Of a DNA stretch of 64,000 nt, positions 43,662 to 54,553 are shown in pieces. The notes under the pieces were generated by a model, which ran no database searches, was not told the origin of the DNA, and saw only the letters and a program-made list of their open reading frames with translations. The position numbers were made by a program, and so were the translations under genes. This DNA comes from Pomphorhynchus laevis (taxonomy: Eukaryota > Acanthocephala > Palaeacanthocephala > Echinorhynchida > Pomphorhynchidae). Where the stretch lies: the NCBI GenBank assembly GCA_012934845.2, contig WNNJ02002043.1, positions 62,001-126,000 of the forward strand, in the 5' to 3' direction. Numbering within the stretch: the stretch's first letter is position 1; the number at the start of each line of letters is the position of its first letter.

Positions 43662-44260
43662 TTTTTTTCATTCGGTAACAGCATACGATGTGATATGTCA
43701 AGGAAGGCAACATATATGTGATATTGAAAATTTAAGATTTTAAATAAAAAGTTGATGGATGATGTTATCGAAAACTTTGGTAAAGTCGACGAAACTGCGT
43801 TTGCGCGACGACTGAAGGATGCCATTCTGAAAATAGTATGTCGATTTTCGGTTAGGGTGATGGTGAAATGTCGATTTCGAAATCCATGTTTTTCGGGAAA
43901 AAGGATTTTTCGTGAAAGCAATAATGAGAAGAATTTGAAAGAATGATTAAGTATTGCGATGCCGCGATATGAATTTGGATAGAAAGAGTCGCCAGAAACT
44001 TTATATAACACAAACTACTGGTTGCTGCCATTAAATAGGAACAGAGTTCCAATAAAAATATGTCAGACGGGCCATATGATGCTTTGTGTTTCCCATGTAT
44101 CAATTGGGATAATAGTTCATAAAGTGCCGTTTCAAGTCAAGTTAAGTTTCCACGGAAACTTCTCAGCTTTTCTTGACTGTCAAATCTCATTGTGTATGGA
44201 TTTTCTGATGGAGTTGTTTCACTAAATTGGTGTAAAGTTCATCAAATGCACATATGTATG
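43662..44260 (-). mobile_element. LINE RT fragment, N-terminal palm region
   Basis: The minus strand reads SYGPSDIFLLELCSYLM (cf. GPDGI...E), PNSYRGIAILNHSFKFFSLL (cf. NYRGISLLNxxYK) and FPEKHGFRNRHFT (cf. QxGFRxxRxT). These are successive blocks before motif A of LINE RTs. Frame shifts separate them. A later motif A-like stretch reads ITSSINFLFKILNF only weakly. Family not determined; it differs from J, L2 and RLE LINEs here. Confidence 0.55.
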
Positions 44261-44376
44261 CTTGGGGTGTTAAGTTGGCGTACCAATAAAATAACATAAA
44301 TATATAAAATATATTGTAAATAGAATAAAATATATTGTAAATAGTATATATTATTAGTATACATAAAATATATTGT

Positions 44377-44564
44377 AAATAGTTGATAATGATTCATTAT
44401 TGATAAAAAATTATTGGAGCTGGATTAAAAACATGTGAAACTTGATATTTCGCTAACTTCTGTTAGCATCTTCAGAAAATTGTATTTTCTGAAAATGCTA
44501 ACAGAAGTTAGCGAAATATCAAGTTTCCACTTTTTTAATCCAGCTCCAATAATTCTTTATAAAA
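44377..44564. mobile_element. Fold-back element, best copy of its family
   Basis: Left arm AAATAGTTGATAATGATTCA, TTATTGGAGCTGGATTAAAA, GATATTTCGCTAACTTCTGT. The right arm mirrors the inner 70 bp almost perfectly: ACAGAAGTTAGCGAAATATC ... TAATCCAGCTCCAATAATTC. The loop is only a few bases (TGT). The right end lacks the outer AAATAGTTGATAATG part present in the copy at 21597-21715. Non-coding. Confidence 0.8.
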
Positions 44565-45898
44565 TATATTATATTGCTTTTTGACTATGCTAATCTGCTA
44601 AAAATGATACGATAATTGAGCATCGTATATGCTCATTATCTCTAATTCTGAGATATTTCCTAAATATTAAGCCTAGTCACGGTTTTTTATTTACTTGTTC
44701 AAATGGTAATATTGTTTACACTATAACTTGATTTTTTACGATATTCTTGATGCAAACAGTCGATTAAATTTTAATAAAACATAAAATTAAATTTTTATGG
44801 CATACCCTAGTTTTTAAATACTTGAGTATAAATAATGCTAATAATTAAAACTTTTACTTAAAATTAATTTATTTCAATTATTGAGTAATAAAATTTTGAA
44901 AGGAATAATATATTAAATAACATAAAATCAATATTTCTAACAAGAAAATATATAAAGATTATAGGACATCTACTAATATTTACAAATAAGTGTTAAATGA
45001 ATTAAAAGTTATTTTTTTATTTTAAACATTGTACATATCTTTTGAACAGTTAGAAAATAAAATTCAGTAAGCAGATGCCGACCTTATACGGTTCAACTTT
45101 TTTAAAAAAGGAGCAGTAATAAATTGCGTAAAAAATGAGAACGCATGACGCTAACATTTATACTAGAAGTAGTAAACAAACGAGTTGAGTTCTATTTTTA
45201 AATAGTGAATACACAAAGCTTTATCTTATCACTTGTAGACATACTTGCAGCTATTTTATCAGTTTACACACGCTTATAGCTATTTTATCAGTCGTAGAAC
45301 CCTGTTACCAATATTATCATTTTAGCGCACACATCCAGATCCATCATTTCACCCTCTGACCGATTTGGGCCACACTATCACCTTCGAACACCATATTATC
45401 ACATGAGCTCGCTAAGCATATCCATATGAAATGATCTTTATGTACTTGATCGTTAAGGACAATGGTTCTTAACTTTGTTATTCTGTTACCATAAAATAAT
45501 AATTATGCGATTTTAATTACCTTCTCATAAATAGACCCAGAAAATTAGTGCCATCAACGTGTGCTAAATAATACGTGGGATATAAATGATATAAACTTAT
45601 TTTTGTACGTCTACATTATTTCCAAATCTCTTAAACTTTTGATTTAACTTTTTCAAAGTTTCAGTGGGAATCCAAAATGAATTTTTATGATAATACACAA
45701 ATTACAGTCGCCGTTTATCAAGATTTGAACGAGTATCTTATTAAGAACGGCTACTTTAAATGTATAATAATTAAATCACATACGTCCTAAATAAAAAATT
45801 TATAAAAAACAATAAAAGAAATGAGTATCAATTAATTATAAGAATCAATTAAGTTTATGTTCAAATTTGACCAATCTACACATCATATCAATATACGA
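44565..45898. other. AT-rich interval with nothing recognised
   Basis: No open frame with coding character and none of the window's repeat families. Bases 45255-45400 contain three loosely similar phrases (ATTTTATCAGT / ATATTATCA), likely chance. Confidence 0.5.
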
Positions 45899-46107
45899 AT
45901 TTCGGTTCAAATTCGTAGATTGTTTAATTTCCATTCTTGTATGACTTTCATATCTTCTCTCATTTTCTCAAGACTTGATTACTATCTTAGCTTATTTTCT
46001 AACTCATCTAAATCCTTGTCCTCTTCCCCTACAACGCATCGTCAACGCAGCCGTCCAGATTCTCCTTCGTCTTCATCGTTTTAATAATACATCCCACCAT
46101 CTTGTAA
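45899..46107 (+). mobile_element. L2-like LINE fragment, second subfamily
   Basis: Reads RRLFNFHSCMTFISSLIFSR, LDYYLSLFSNSSKSL and (shifted) LQRIVNAAVQILLRLHRFN, clearly the L2 C-terminal region but more diverged and AT-richer than the main subfamily. Interrupted at 46108 by a main-subfamily L2. Its own end is probably at 46690-47035. Confidence 0.7.
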
Positions 46108-46637
46108 TACTAAAATCGATTACTGCCTTAGCCTTTTGGCCAATTCTCCAAAATCCATCATCCTACCCCTACAACGAATAATCAACACCGCCGTTCGAGT
46201 GCTCTTTCGTCTCCGTCGCTTCGACCACACATCCACATATTTTGCCCAACTCTCCTGGCCCACCATCCACATCCGCATCAAACTCCGTCTTCTTCTCGTT
46301 ACTTTTCGTCTCATCGCTGTCGGCTCCCCATCGTTCATCAAACTTCCTTTCTTAGACGACACTCGCCCCATCTCGCTATCGCTGCGTTCCCGTCATTCCC
46401 TCGTACTCTACGTTCCCAATTACTCCAACAACTACGGTCTCCGATCCTTCCTCGTCGCCGCCTCGCTCGCCTGGAATCAACTCCCTCTCGACGTCCGCCG
46501 CGCTCCCTCCTTTATCACATTCAAATACCTCCTCGGTCCACACCTTCTCGACACCTGATTTACAATTTTGTTTTGTTGTGGTCATGTAAGCGTGCGCTGG
46601 CACGCATTTGCCACGTTAAAATAAATCTTTTTTTTCT
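46108..46637 (+). mobile_element. L2-like LINE, 5'-truncated, main subfamily, nested
   Basis: Open frame 46136-46558 (FRLRRFDHTSTYFAQLSWPT, SYNYGLRSF-type block, AWNQLPLDVRRAPSF, LGPHLLDT), then the GCGTGCGCTGGCACGC hairpin and AATAAATC plus T-run. The C-terminal 140 codons are uninterrupted, so the insertion is fairly recent. It splits a second-subfamily copy. Confidence 0.85.
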
Positions 46638-46689
46638 CTCGATTTTCTTACTATTTGTTGTCGTGTTCAATAAGGACTTCTCATTGCTT

Positions 46690-47035
46690 TAAGCCTTGCA
46701 ACTTTTTATTCCCCTTCCTTTTTCAACTTTCCTTTTCGTGATAATTCTCGTCCTGTTTGTTCATCATTGCGTTCCCGTAATGCTTTTCTTACGTGTTAAA
46801 CTACTCTACCTCCTTTGGTTTCCAATCATTCCTTGTGACTGCTCCTCTTTCGTGGAATCATCTCCTCATTCATATACGCCAATCAACCTCCCTGCTGTGC
46901 TTCAAACGCCAAATCCGATCCAATTTAAACAATTTATCTGCTTGACTTTTTTATTTTTTGTTTGTTAGTGGACTTGTAAGCGTGCAGTTGGCACGCATTT
47001 GCCAACTGCAAGATTTGCCAATTATTATTAAATTT
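46690..47035 (+). mobile_element. L2-like LINE 3' end, second subfamily
   Basis: One frame reads VTAPLSWNHLLIHIRQSTS and LLCFKRQIRSNLNNLSA (the equivalent of AWNQLPLDVRRAPSFITFK). The 3' UTR has GCGTGCAGTTGGCACGC and a second short inverted pair, GCAGTTGGCA ... TTGCCAACTGC. Likely the continuation of 45899-46107 after the nested insertion. Confidence 0.65.
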
Positions 47036-47099
47036 ATTCGATTACATAGCGTACACATAATTTAAGAAATGCTAGAACAGAATTCAGCGAAGCCAGCGA

Positions 47100-47290
47100 A
47101 CTACTAACCAAGGTCACTCTCTTACTGTAAGGACCCTGCATCACGGCAAACTCGGAAGACTATATCGCCTTTCTCATCGAGCGGTGAGGCTTTGGAACAA
47201 ACTTCCATAGAATATCGTCAATATATCAAATATAGTGCACTTCAAGAAAACCCTAATTACATGGTTTTGCACATATTCTAATTTCAATAT
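47100..47290 (+). mobile_element. LINE C-terminal fragment, other family
   Basis: Reads HGKLGRLYRLSHRAVRLWNKLP, shown here only in part as RLSHRAVRLWNKLP, then NIVHFKKTLITWF. This is the RxxxRA.xLWNxLP ... FKxxL end of a CR1/Jockey-type ORF2. No 3' tail recognised. Confidence 0.5.
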
Positions 47291-48126
47291 CCTGTATCCG
47301 GATTAAGATTTTGTTGACATAAAATTTTGTTTTATGTGAGCAGACAAAACAGCTACATAGCTATAGTCTTGCGTGTTATAATAAGAGAATTTAAAAACTT
47401 AACTACGATTACCCCCCCACATAACGCACGTATATAAACCAAGAAAACGAGGAATAAAATAGATGCCAACATATTTCTGAATTTGTTATTTTCAGTTAGT
47501 AAAATCGCTAACAAGCAAAACCTTTAGAAAGTTTCCACTAGAAAGATAAAATCAAGATTTATCAGTGACGTATCCAGGACGTTGAAGCCCGCCATTACAA
47601 TGTCAAAAATACGAAAGTACTAGCATATTTGCGCTAATTGTGCAAGGTTGCTAATAAAGAAGCCACAATCCTTCATTTGTTTCATGTAGTGATAGCGTCA
47701 ATTTATGACGTCGATTATGTCATCAATTTATTTCATAAATTAATGTCAACAATTTATTTAATATACATTTACCAAGAATCGTGAAATACTGATGTCAGCT
47801 GATGCATTGCTTTTTTTAAAATTCAAATATTGGGCGAATTCTTCGTGAATCAATTTGGCACAATGATTTAATCGAGTAGTACAATTTTGTAGATCTTTTT
47901 AGTTTACAAAATACATTGCTAACTATTATATTCTTTAGATATTCTATCGATCAAGGTCATTTCTATTTCACTACAAATTTGTCAGAGAATCCATTCGGGA
48001 AGAATACATGATAAATGAATGTTTTCTGTTTGTCTTATGACACTATGTTTGATTCGATACGTTAAAAAATGAACAGAAATGGTAACAACGTGTTTACACC
48101 AAAATTAACATAGCTTAGCACTTTAT
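47291..48126. other. Interval with nothing recognised
   Basis: Mixed AT-rich sequence without an open frame, familiar repeat or RNA gene that I can support. Confidence 0.45.
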
Positions 48127-48655
48127 TTCTTCCCTAAAATCGATTACGCATTTTCGCCAATTCTCCAAAATCCATAATCCTACCCTACAACGAATAATCA
48201 ACATCGCCGTTCGAGTGCTCTTTCGTCTCCGTCGCTTCGACCACACATCCACATATTTTGCCCAACTCTCCTGGACCACCATCTACATCCGCATCAAACT
48301 CTGCCTTCTTCTCGTAACTTTTCGTCTCATCGCTGTCGGCTCCCCATCGTTCATCAACCTTCCTTTCTTAGACGACATTCGCCCCACCTCGCTATCGCTG
48401 CGTTCCCGTAATTCCCTCTTACTACTCTACGTTCCCAATTACTCCAACAACTACGGTCTCCGATCCTTCCTCGTCGCCGCCTCACTCGCATGGAATCAAC
48501 TCTCTCTCGACATCCGCCACGCTTTCTCCTTTATCACATTCAAACACCGCCTCCATTTACACCTTCTCGACATAGATTTAGACTTTTGTTCTTTTTTCTT
48601 CGTGATCATGTAAGCGTGCACCAGCACGCATTTGCCACGTAAAAATAAATCTCTT
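48127..48655 (+). mobile_element. L2-like LINE, 5'-truncated
   Basis: Open frame 48215-48613 (RFDHTSTYFAQLSWTTIYIR, SYNYGLRSF-type block, AWNQLSLDIRHAFSF), then GCGTGCACCAGCACGC (the hairpin with a changed stem and loop), ATTTGCCACGTA and AATAAATC plus Ts. The first bases have small deletions. Confidence 0.85.
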
Positions 48656-48967
48656 TTAAAATTAATACACATTGTTTCACGTATTTCTAGAATTTTATCA
48701 AAGCTTGCATATTATTAAAACTTTAAACATTTCACAGCTTAGATTGCAGTAACAATTAAACAGGATATAATATGTTTCGGAAATCTCTAAATTTCAGTCA
48801 TTGTGGTCTTTACTGCTATACAATGGGCTACTGATTATATAGGTCGTTGACGTAGTGTCATTATGCCCGTCAATAAATTCGGTTAATAAAACACATGTTG
48901 TATAACCACATATTCTTTACCATAATGTTTATCCTTAATTGTCGTATCCTAATTTTCTTGATTATTT

Positions 48968-49320
48968 CATAATAATAAAGATTTTATTAAATCACAAAGC
49001 ATAAATGAAAAAGACATAACAGACAGTTTAGAGTGTCAGTAAGACAGATAACTCATTAAATTCTTTCGTCAGTCTTCTCATTCTCCATGGCATCAAATCC
49101 AGCGGGATCTGAGCCCCCAACCGATCCAACACGCCGCCTTCCGACTGAACCATCCGGGGTCTTTCACCCCCCACCCCCGAAGAATCCAATCGGTGCGGAC
49201 TATGCTGGGTAAACGAGAGACGAGGAGCTTAGGAAACCTTAGCCTTTGCTCTGGGGGACGTCCTCTCGAAAAGAAGACTAATCCCGAGATAGCCCAGGTG
49301 CCCCAAATGCGCACCTGGGT
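48968..49320 (-). mobile_element. J-family LINE, 3' fragment (J4)
   Basis: The minus strand reads GTWAISGLVFFSRGRPPEQR, FPKLLVSRLPSIVRTDWILR and KAACWIGWG, the C-terminus of ORF2, then about 120 bp of 3' UTR ending in AATAAAATCTTTATTATT. 5'-truncated at 49320. Confidence 0.85.
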
Positions 49321-49595
49321 TGATTATTTCGATAGTTGTTTGCTTTCGAGCAACGCAAAGCCCTAATTTTGCAAGTGCCATGCGATAATTTTCATGGTAA
49401 CACGGGTTTTATAAGTTTATGCTCATATTCGCACAAATTTTATACTGTAGTTTTTTAAATTGTAGTTTTTAACGACGAAACAGCAGACAGCACTTGGAAA
49501 TATATTTTTGAATTAAAAATAAATTAATTGGGTCTGTGAATTTGATAATTTACAATATGCAAATAACAAATTACAATTTGATAATAAAAGGTGTT

Positions 49596-50433
49596 ACATA
49601 GGAAAGTAATATAGTAGCCCAATTATAGCTGACTTATTTTTAAACTTTATAGAATATGTATTTGTTTATAACTGTTTAAAAAAATAAATCAAAATTATAT
49701 AAAGATTTATAAATCTATATAAAATAAATCTAAATTATAAAAAATATGAATTATAATTATATTAAATACGCATACTCAGTTAGCTGAATTAATTTATAGA
49801 ATATGAATTTTTCATAACTGTTTAAAAAATATATCTAAATTATATAAAAATATGAAATATATGTGTTGATATATTGATGATATATGTGTATTTAACTCTA
49901 ACAATTTTTATTCAATAAGTGAACAAATTTATCCAGGTAGCCTCATTCTGAATAAAACCAATATTGATGAATATTAATAAAACTGATATTGATGATAAAG
50001 AATGTATATATCTAGATATGAAAATTAATTTAACATCAATTGAAAATATTACTTATTTATATCGTAAAGATGACATATTTAAATTTACAAGAAACATATT
50101 TTTGCATGAGCATTCATGCATACCATATAATATAAAATATAATACATTAAATAATGAAATTTTAAGAATTGCAACAATATGTAATGATATTGGCTTTCTT
50201 CAAAATCATTTAAATAATTGAATAAATGCTTATTTTAAACTAGGTTACTATAAAAACAACATCAAGCAGAAAATAGTAAACTATATAAATCAACACATCA
50301 ATATCAAAAATAAATTTAAACTCTTAAGTGGCAAATTTTTATAGATGGATAATAAATAATATACTTTGTATTAGAATAAGATACTAGATAGTTTTATCAG
50401 AATAAATACGTCATTAGCATGTATTTGGCTCCT
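49596..50433 (+). mobile_element. PLE tandem piece: AT tail, 5'-truncated RT, partial module M10
   Basis: Begins with a small RT piece (SPIIADLFLNFIEY-like), then the AT tail ending ATACGCATACTCAGTTAGCTG (shown in part), then an RT starting at motif C (YIDDICVFNSNNFYSISEQ), an open frame 49964-50221 (NINKTDIDDKECIYLDMKI, YRKDDIFKFTRNIFLHEHS) and the RT end. The module stops at GGCTCC (about 50433), where another RT piece begins. The junction between AT tail and RT is the same as at 63600. Confidence 0.7.
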
Positions 50434-50645
50434 TCAGTGAACGAATTTATCCAGAAAGCCTTATTCTTAGCAAAACCAATATTAATGATAAAGAAGGTGT
50501 ATATCTAGATATGAACATTAAATTAACATTAACTAAAATTACTATTAATTTATATCGTAAAGATGATATATTTAAATTTACGAGAAACATATTTTTGCAT
50601 GAGCGTTCATGCGTACAATATAATATAAAATATAATACATTAAAG
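50434..50645 (+). mobile_element. PLE RT fragment
   Basis: Reads NEFIQKALFLAKPILMIKKV in one frame, then NIKLTLTKITINLYRKDD and IFKFTRNIFLHERS. It follows the truncated module directly and is broken at 50645 by a short J-element piece. Confidence 0.7.
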
Positions 50646-50708
50646 ATTCCCCTTGAAGAATCCAATCGATACAGACTATGCTGGGTAAACGAGAGACGAG
50701 GAGCTTAA
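50646..50708 (-). mobile_element. 63-bp internal J-family fragment
   Basis: The reverse complement matches the ORF2 end region (CTCCTCGTCTCTCGTTTACC ... GATTGGATTCTTC). It has no 3' tail, so it was probably left by deletion or copied in during break repair. Confidence 0.7.
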
Positions 50709-50856
50709 ACCGTTAAAACGTTGAAAACATGTTTGGTATTAAACAAACGTGAATTAAGCGTTAAAATCAACTTTGTATTTTAGTATAAAAGTTTGGAGTG
50801 AATTCACTTTACTCCGTACTTTATAAATTGATTGTTCACTCATTCTTTAGATATTG

Positions 50857-51019
50857 GATAATTAGACGAGAGTTTGCAGTTGTATTTATTAAAAATTCGA
50901 ATTTTCGATAACATCTGTTATCATCAGAAGACACGAATTTACAAGATTTTTTCTTAATGATACAGATGTTATCGAAGATTCTCTTTTATAAATACAACTT
51001 CTCACTCTCCTAATTATAC
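50857..51019. mobile_element. Fold-back element, third family
   Basis: Left arm GATAATTAGACGAGAGTTTG, GTTGTATTTATTAAAAATTC, TTTTCGATAACATCTGTTAT. The right arm mirrors it: ACAGATGTTATCGAAGATTC, TATAAATACAACTTCTCACT, CTCCTAATTATAC. Loop about 35 bp. A related half copy is at about 3836-3960. Non-coding. Confidence 0.7.
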
Positions 51020-51039
51020 AATTACTCTGTACTCTTCCG

Positions 51040-51344
51040 GTTTGGAGTTTACAAATGTGATCGTACTTATGTTTTATATAATTATTTTGATTATATTATT
51101 ATTACTTTTACTATTTTTATTTTTAATCTTTAATGCTATTTTAAAATTTAAACTTTTAATCAATTATATTTCAATACACAAGAAAAATTATTTATATTTT
51201 TATTTAAAATTATTTATTTATATTATCATGTTTTGATATTCTATAATTTATATGTATTAAATATAAAAGTTAAAATAAAGTTTTAAATAACGGTCTAATA
51301 GATAAATTTAAGTTCTGACTTATATGCTGTCTTGTCCAATAAAA
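51040..51344. other. AT-rich, apparent hydrophobic frame not supported
   Basis: An open frame at 51042-51236 is rich in Leu/Ile/Phe because the DNA is almost all A and T. No gene is supported. Confidence 0.4.
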
Positions 51345-51690
51345 TCAGCTAACTGAGTCTACGTATTCAATAATTTAATAATATTCAATGATTTTAAATT
51401 TATTTTTAATATTATTGTGTTGATTTATATATTTTACTATTTTCTGCTTGATCTTATTTTTATAGTAACCTAGTTTAAAATATGTATCTATTGAATTATT
51501 TAAATGATTTTGAAGAAAGCCAATATCATTACATATTGTTGCAATTCTTAAAATTTCATTATTTAATGTATTATATTTTATATTATATGGTATGCATGAA
51601 TGCTCATGCAAAAATATGTTTCTTGTAAATTTAAATATGTCATCTTTACGATATAAATTAATAGTAGTTTTAGTTTATGTTAATTTAATG
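51345..51690 (-). mobile_element. PLE RT C-terminal fragment
   Basis: The minus strand reads YRKDDIFKFTRNIFLHEHS, ICNDIGFLQNHLNNSIDTYF and KIVKYINQHNNIKNKFKII, then joins the AT-tail end phrase (CAGCTAACTGAGTCTACGTA on the plus strand, 51344-51363). The module is missing between them. Confidence 0.7.
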
Positions 51691-51699
51691 TTTTATCTA

Positions 51700-52719
51700 G
51701 ATATATGCATTTTCAAAGCAGCGATTTAAAATACGATACAATTACTAGCAGCCATTGTATCGATTTAGATTACGCGGGTATACATAAATAACATCGAAAA
51801 ATGAAAATATATCTAATTTACGATGAAAACTAATATAAAATTCTAGAATACAGTAACATCCAAATGTAAAATTTACTTTTAATTTTTAAAATATTAAAAA
51901 TGAATTTTTAAAAGTATTGTTGAATAATCGTGAATACTTTAAGCATAAAACACTATTTTGATCACAATTGAACTAAAGAATCAGTAGAAAGCTTTACTTT
52001 ATACAAGGCCATGATCAACAAAGTCATGGCCTTGATCTACTTAATAGCAAGCACAAATTTTAATAAAAGCATGTTCAACGTCGAACATAAAAGCATGTTC
52101 GACGAGTCTTTAATGGAACCCTCAGAAGAGACGAAGCAAATTTTACATGATTATTTCATCAATTGACTTTAAGCTGAATCGTGAAAGAATGGTACATTGT
52201 TGTATGTATATAATAGTTCTTTGTAATGCTGTTGGCAAAATCGACATGGGCAATTAACATATTTGATATGATAATGAATAGAATTTTCACATATGTCATC
52301 GTGATAACAGTGTATCGATATGCGGAAAATCAGAGGACGTTTGAGGCATTACAAATGTTTTCCACATTATCGGATGAAGTAACAAAGGAGTTTGCATATA
52401 TTTCGAACTAATATTGTTAATTTTATCGTTCCATCTTGATATATGGTTTAGGGATGCAAACAAACTTGGAAGAGAAAATAATGTCATTATTGACCCTTGG
52501 ACTTTGTTTTCCTAATAATATGAACTGCCATAAATATTGAAACTTTTTTATATATCGTACAAATTACGTAGACTCAGTTAACTAATCTGAGTTATCGCAA
52601 AGTTAAAGGGCTTAAATCCTTTCAAGACCTAATATAAGCCTATCATAAATACTGAAACTATGTATTGATACAACATTTTTTTGTAAATCTTCTATTTTAA
52701 TATTAAAAATTATAGTTGC
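51700..52719. other. Interval without a recognised gene
   Basis: A 61-codon frame at 52226-52411 (TYVIVITVYRYAENQRTFEA) has some coding character but no known motif. A PLE-tail phrase (TACGTAGACTCAGTTAACTA) is at 52565. Bases 52000-52110 contain short internal repeats (AAAGTCATGGCCTTGATC and GCATGTTC pairs). Confidence 0.35.
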
Positions 52720-53255
52720 TCGTTATAAATGCTTGTTGCTCGTCACGAATTTGACCGAACAGATTGAAGATATTCTGGCCGATATTCGCCTAATTCAGTT
52801 TGTGGGGAAAATCTTGGATTATGGCTCAACCCATCGATGTACGAGATAATAGCAAAGAACCAAAGTGCTAAAGACGTCTTGTCAGACAAGCTGCACGAGT
52901 GGATTGTCATTTATCATGAAAATGCAACATTACTAGGATCACAAATTGGCTAAGTTGAATATGTAAGTGAGCATCAGGATAGTTTTATCTCCAGGTTAAA
53001 ATTAGTCAGTTCGCGTCTGACAAAACTCTCCAGCAGGATGCTACTCTTCTTTTAAGAAACTGTTACAATATCCCTAATCTTACGTATCTTTTACGATCTG
53101 CTTCGTATTTCTTAGCTTACTCCTAAAATACATACGATCAAACGTTGCGCGAAATTTTTCAATCGGTCATCAACATGCCAGTGAACGATAGCGCATGAGA
53201 ACAATCAATTTGTCTAGTTAAACATGGTGGAATTGGCATTTACACAATTCAAAAC
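52720..53255 (+). mobile_element. RLE-type LINE (copy R4), 5' part
   Basis: Degraded RT-to-linker region. The GHGGIGIYTIQN block (family KxGGLGL) at 53222-53255 is the clearest. The element is interrupted at 53255 by J6 and J7 and resumes at 60938. Its frame runs across the empty site: IQN is followed by TSFPAYI after the insertions. Confidence 0.6.
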
Positions 53256-53316
53256 GCTTTATTGCTACAGATAGTATTGCAATTTAAAAAATCATCGCAG
53301 CAAATAAAAACATACA

Positions 53317-54521
53317 ATGTCGGAGCTATCAAAGGATAACAGCAAAAATTATTCAAAAATCAACGATAATCCTACAAAAAAAGGCAAATTAAAGGTAAAT
53401 CTAACTACAGATCCAAATAACAAGGTTAGTAATTTTTCTATGGTATCAGGTGATGGGGAGGTGCTTCCCCCATTCCTAAATTAAAGAATTTGCTAATAAT
53501 TAAAGTTAAGAAACCGACTGAAAAACATGATCTCTACAACAAATTTTTGAGATCCTTCACCAAACAGTTTCAGAACAGGGTTCTATTTAACTCTGTTAGG
53601 TTACACCCTGCGGAGGTGAAGATATCTTTTGTCTCGAATGACCTTGCCGCAAACTACATGGAGTACTTCTCCGCCAATTTAGCTGAATATGGTGAAATTT
53701 CATCCAAGCCTATCCTAGCATCGCTAAAAGTTTCAAATCTTCCCTGCTCAATGGAAGAAGAAGATATACGTTCTTTTATGGAAACATTCAAAGTCACCAA
53801 TCTGAGGTCAATCCGGGGTAAGGACGGGAACCCTATCCCGGTTGGCTTTTGCAATGCTCCCGTAAATATTGCTGAATCCCTGTCTAATTCTACGTCGAAT
53901 CCCTTTATGGGTTTTAATATTAAATTCACGATCACAGAGAGGGATGATCTGACCTATCCCCACTGCAGCCGGTGTCACAAATGGGGACACTGGGCCTCCA
54001 GCTGCAGTGGGACCCTTTCCTGTGGGGTCTGTAGCTCCACCAGCTGTCCATCTCTTACAACTACGGATCGCTGTGATGCCCCCCTTTCCTGCTCGAATTG
54101 CGGGGGGTGCCATCCTGCTTGGAGCAGGAAATGCTCTCTATTCAAAGAATATAGACAATTATTCTTGTTGAAACCGCCCAATCCGGCCAAGTCCTTCGCG
54201 GTCGCTGCAGCTCCACGTATGGATGACGCTGACATTCTACGGATTATCGACTTAAAGACTTCGAATGCTCTTCGGCAGATGGAGGAGTTAGTACGCTCCA
54301 TCCTAACCGTTATCGGGACTAATCCTGTGCTTCCTATTTCCTCGGTTCCGGAGTCGAAAAAAAGAGGGGCTTCAGCCCATGCCGTTCCCCCGCTCAAGAT
54401 TGGGAAGCTAATCCAACAGAAGACTAATAGGGGAAATGAAGATACTGCCCAGGGGCAAGTACCTTCCTTGGAGGAGGCTAGTGGTGGGAAGGGCAACCTT
54501 CCTGCACCTAGCTTTGTCTAG
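53317..54521 (+). pseudogene. J6 ORF1: gag-like protein with zinc knuckles
   Basis: ATG 53317 (MSELSKDNSKNYSKIN). One frame change occurs in a run of Cs near 53470, then 343 codons are open (53490-54521). That frame has LLIIKVKKPTEKHDLYNKFL-like opening, SKPILASLKVSNLPCSMEEE, DLTYPHCSRCHKWGHW, the knuckles CSRCHKWGHWASSC, CGVCSSTSC and CSNCGGCHPAWSRKC, and a proline-rich tail ending LPAPSFV. The LKVSNLPC...EEDI segment resembles an RRM-like fold between two strands. Best preserved ORF1 of the family; 32 bp separate its stop from ORF2. Confidence 0.85.
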
Positions 54522-54553
54522 GTAGGCAATCCCCCATCCAACTAATCCATCAC

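Noticed and set aside
51042-51236. Hydrophobic 64-codon frame
   Set aside because: Pure A/T composition gives Leu/Ile/Phe codons by chance.
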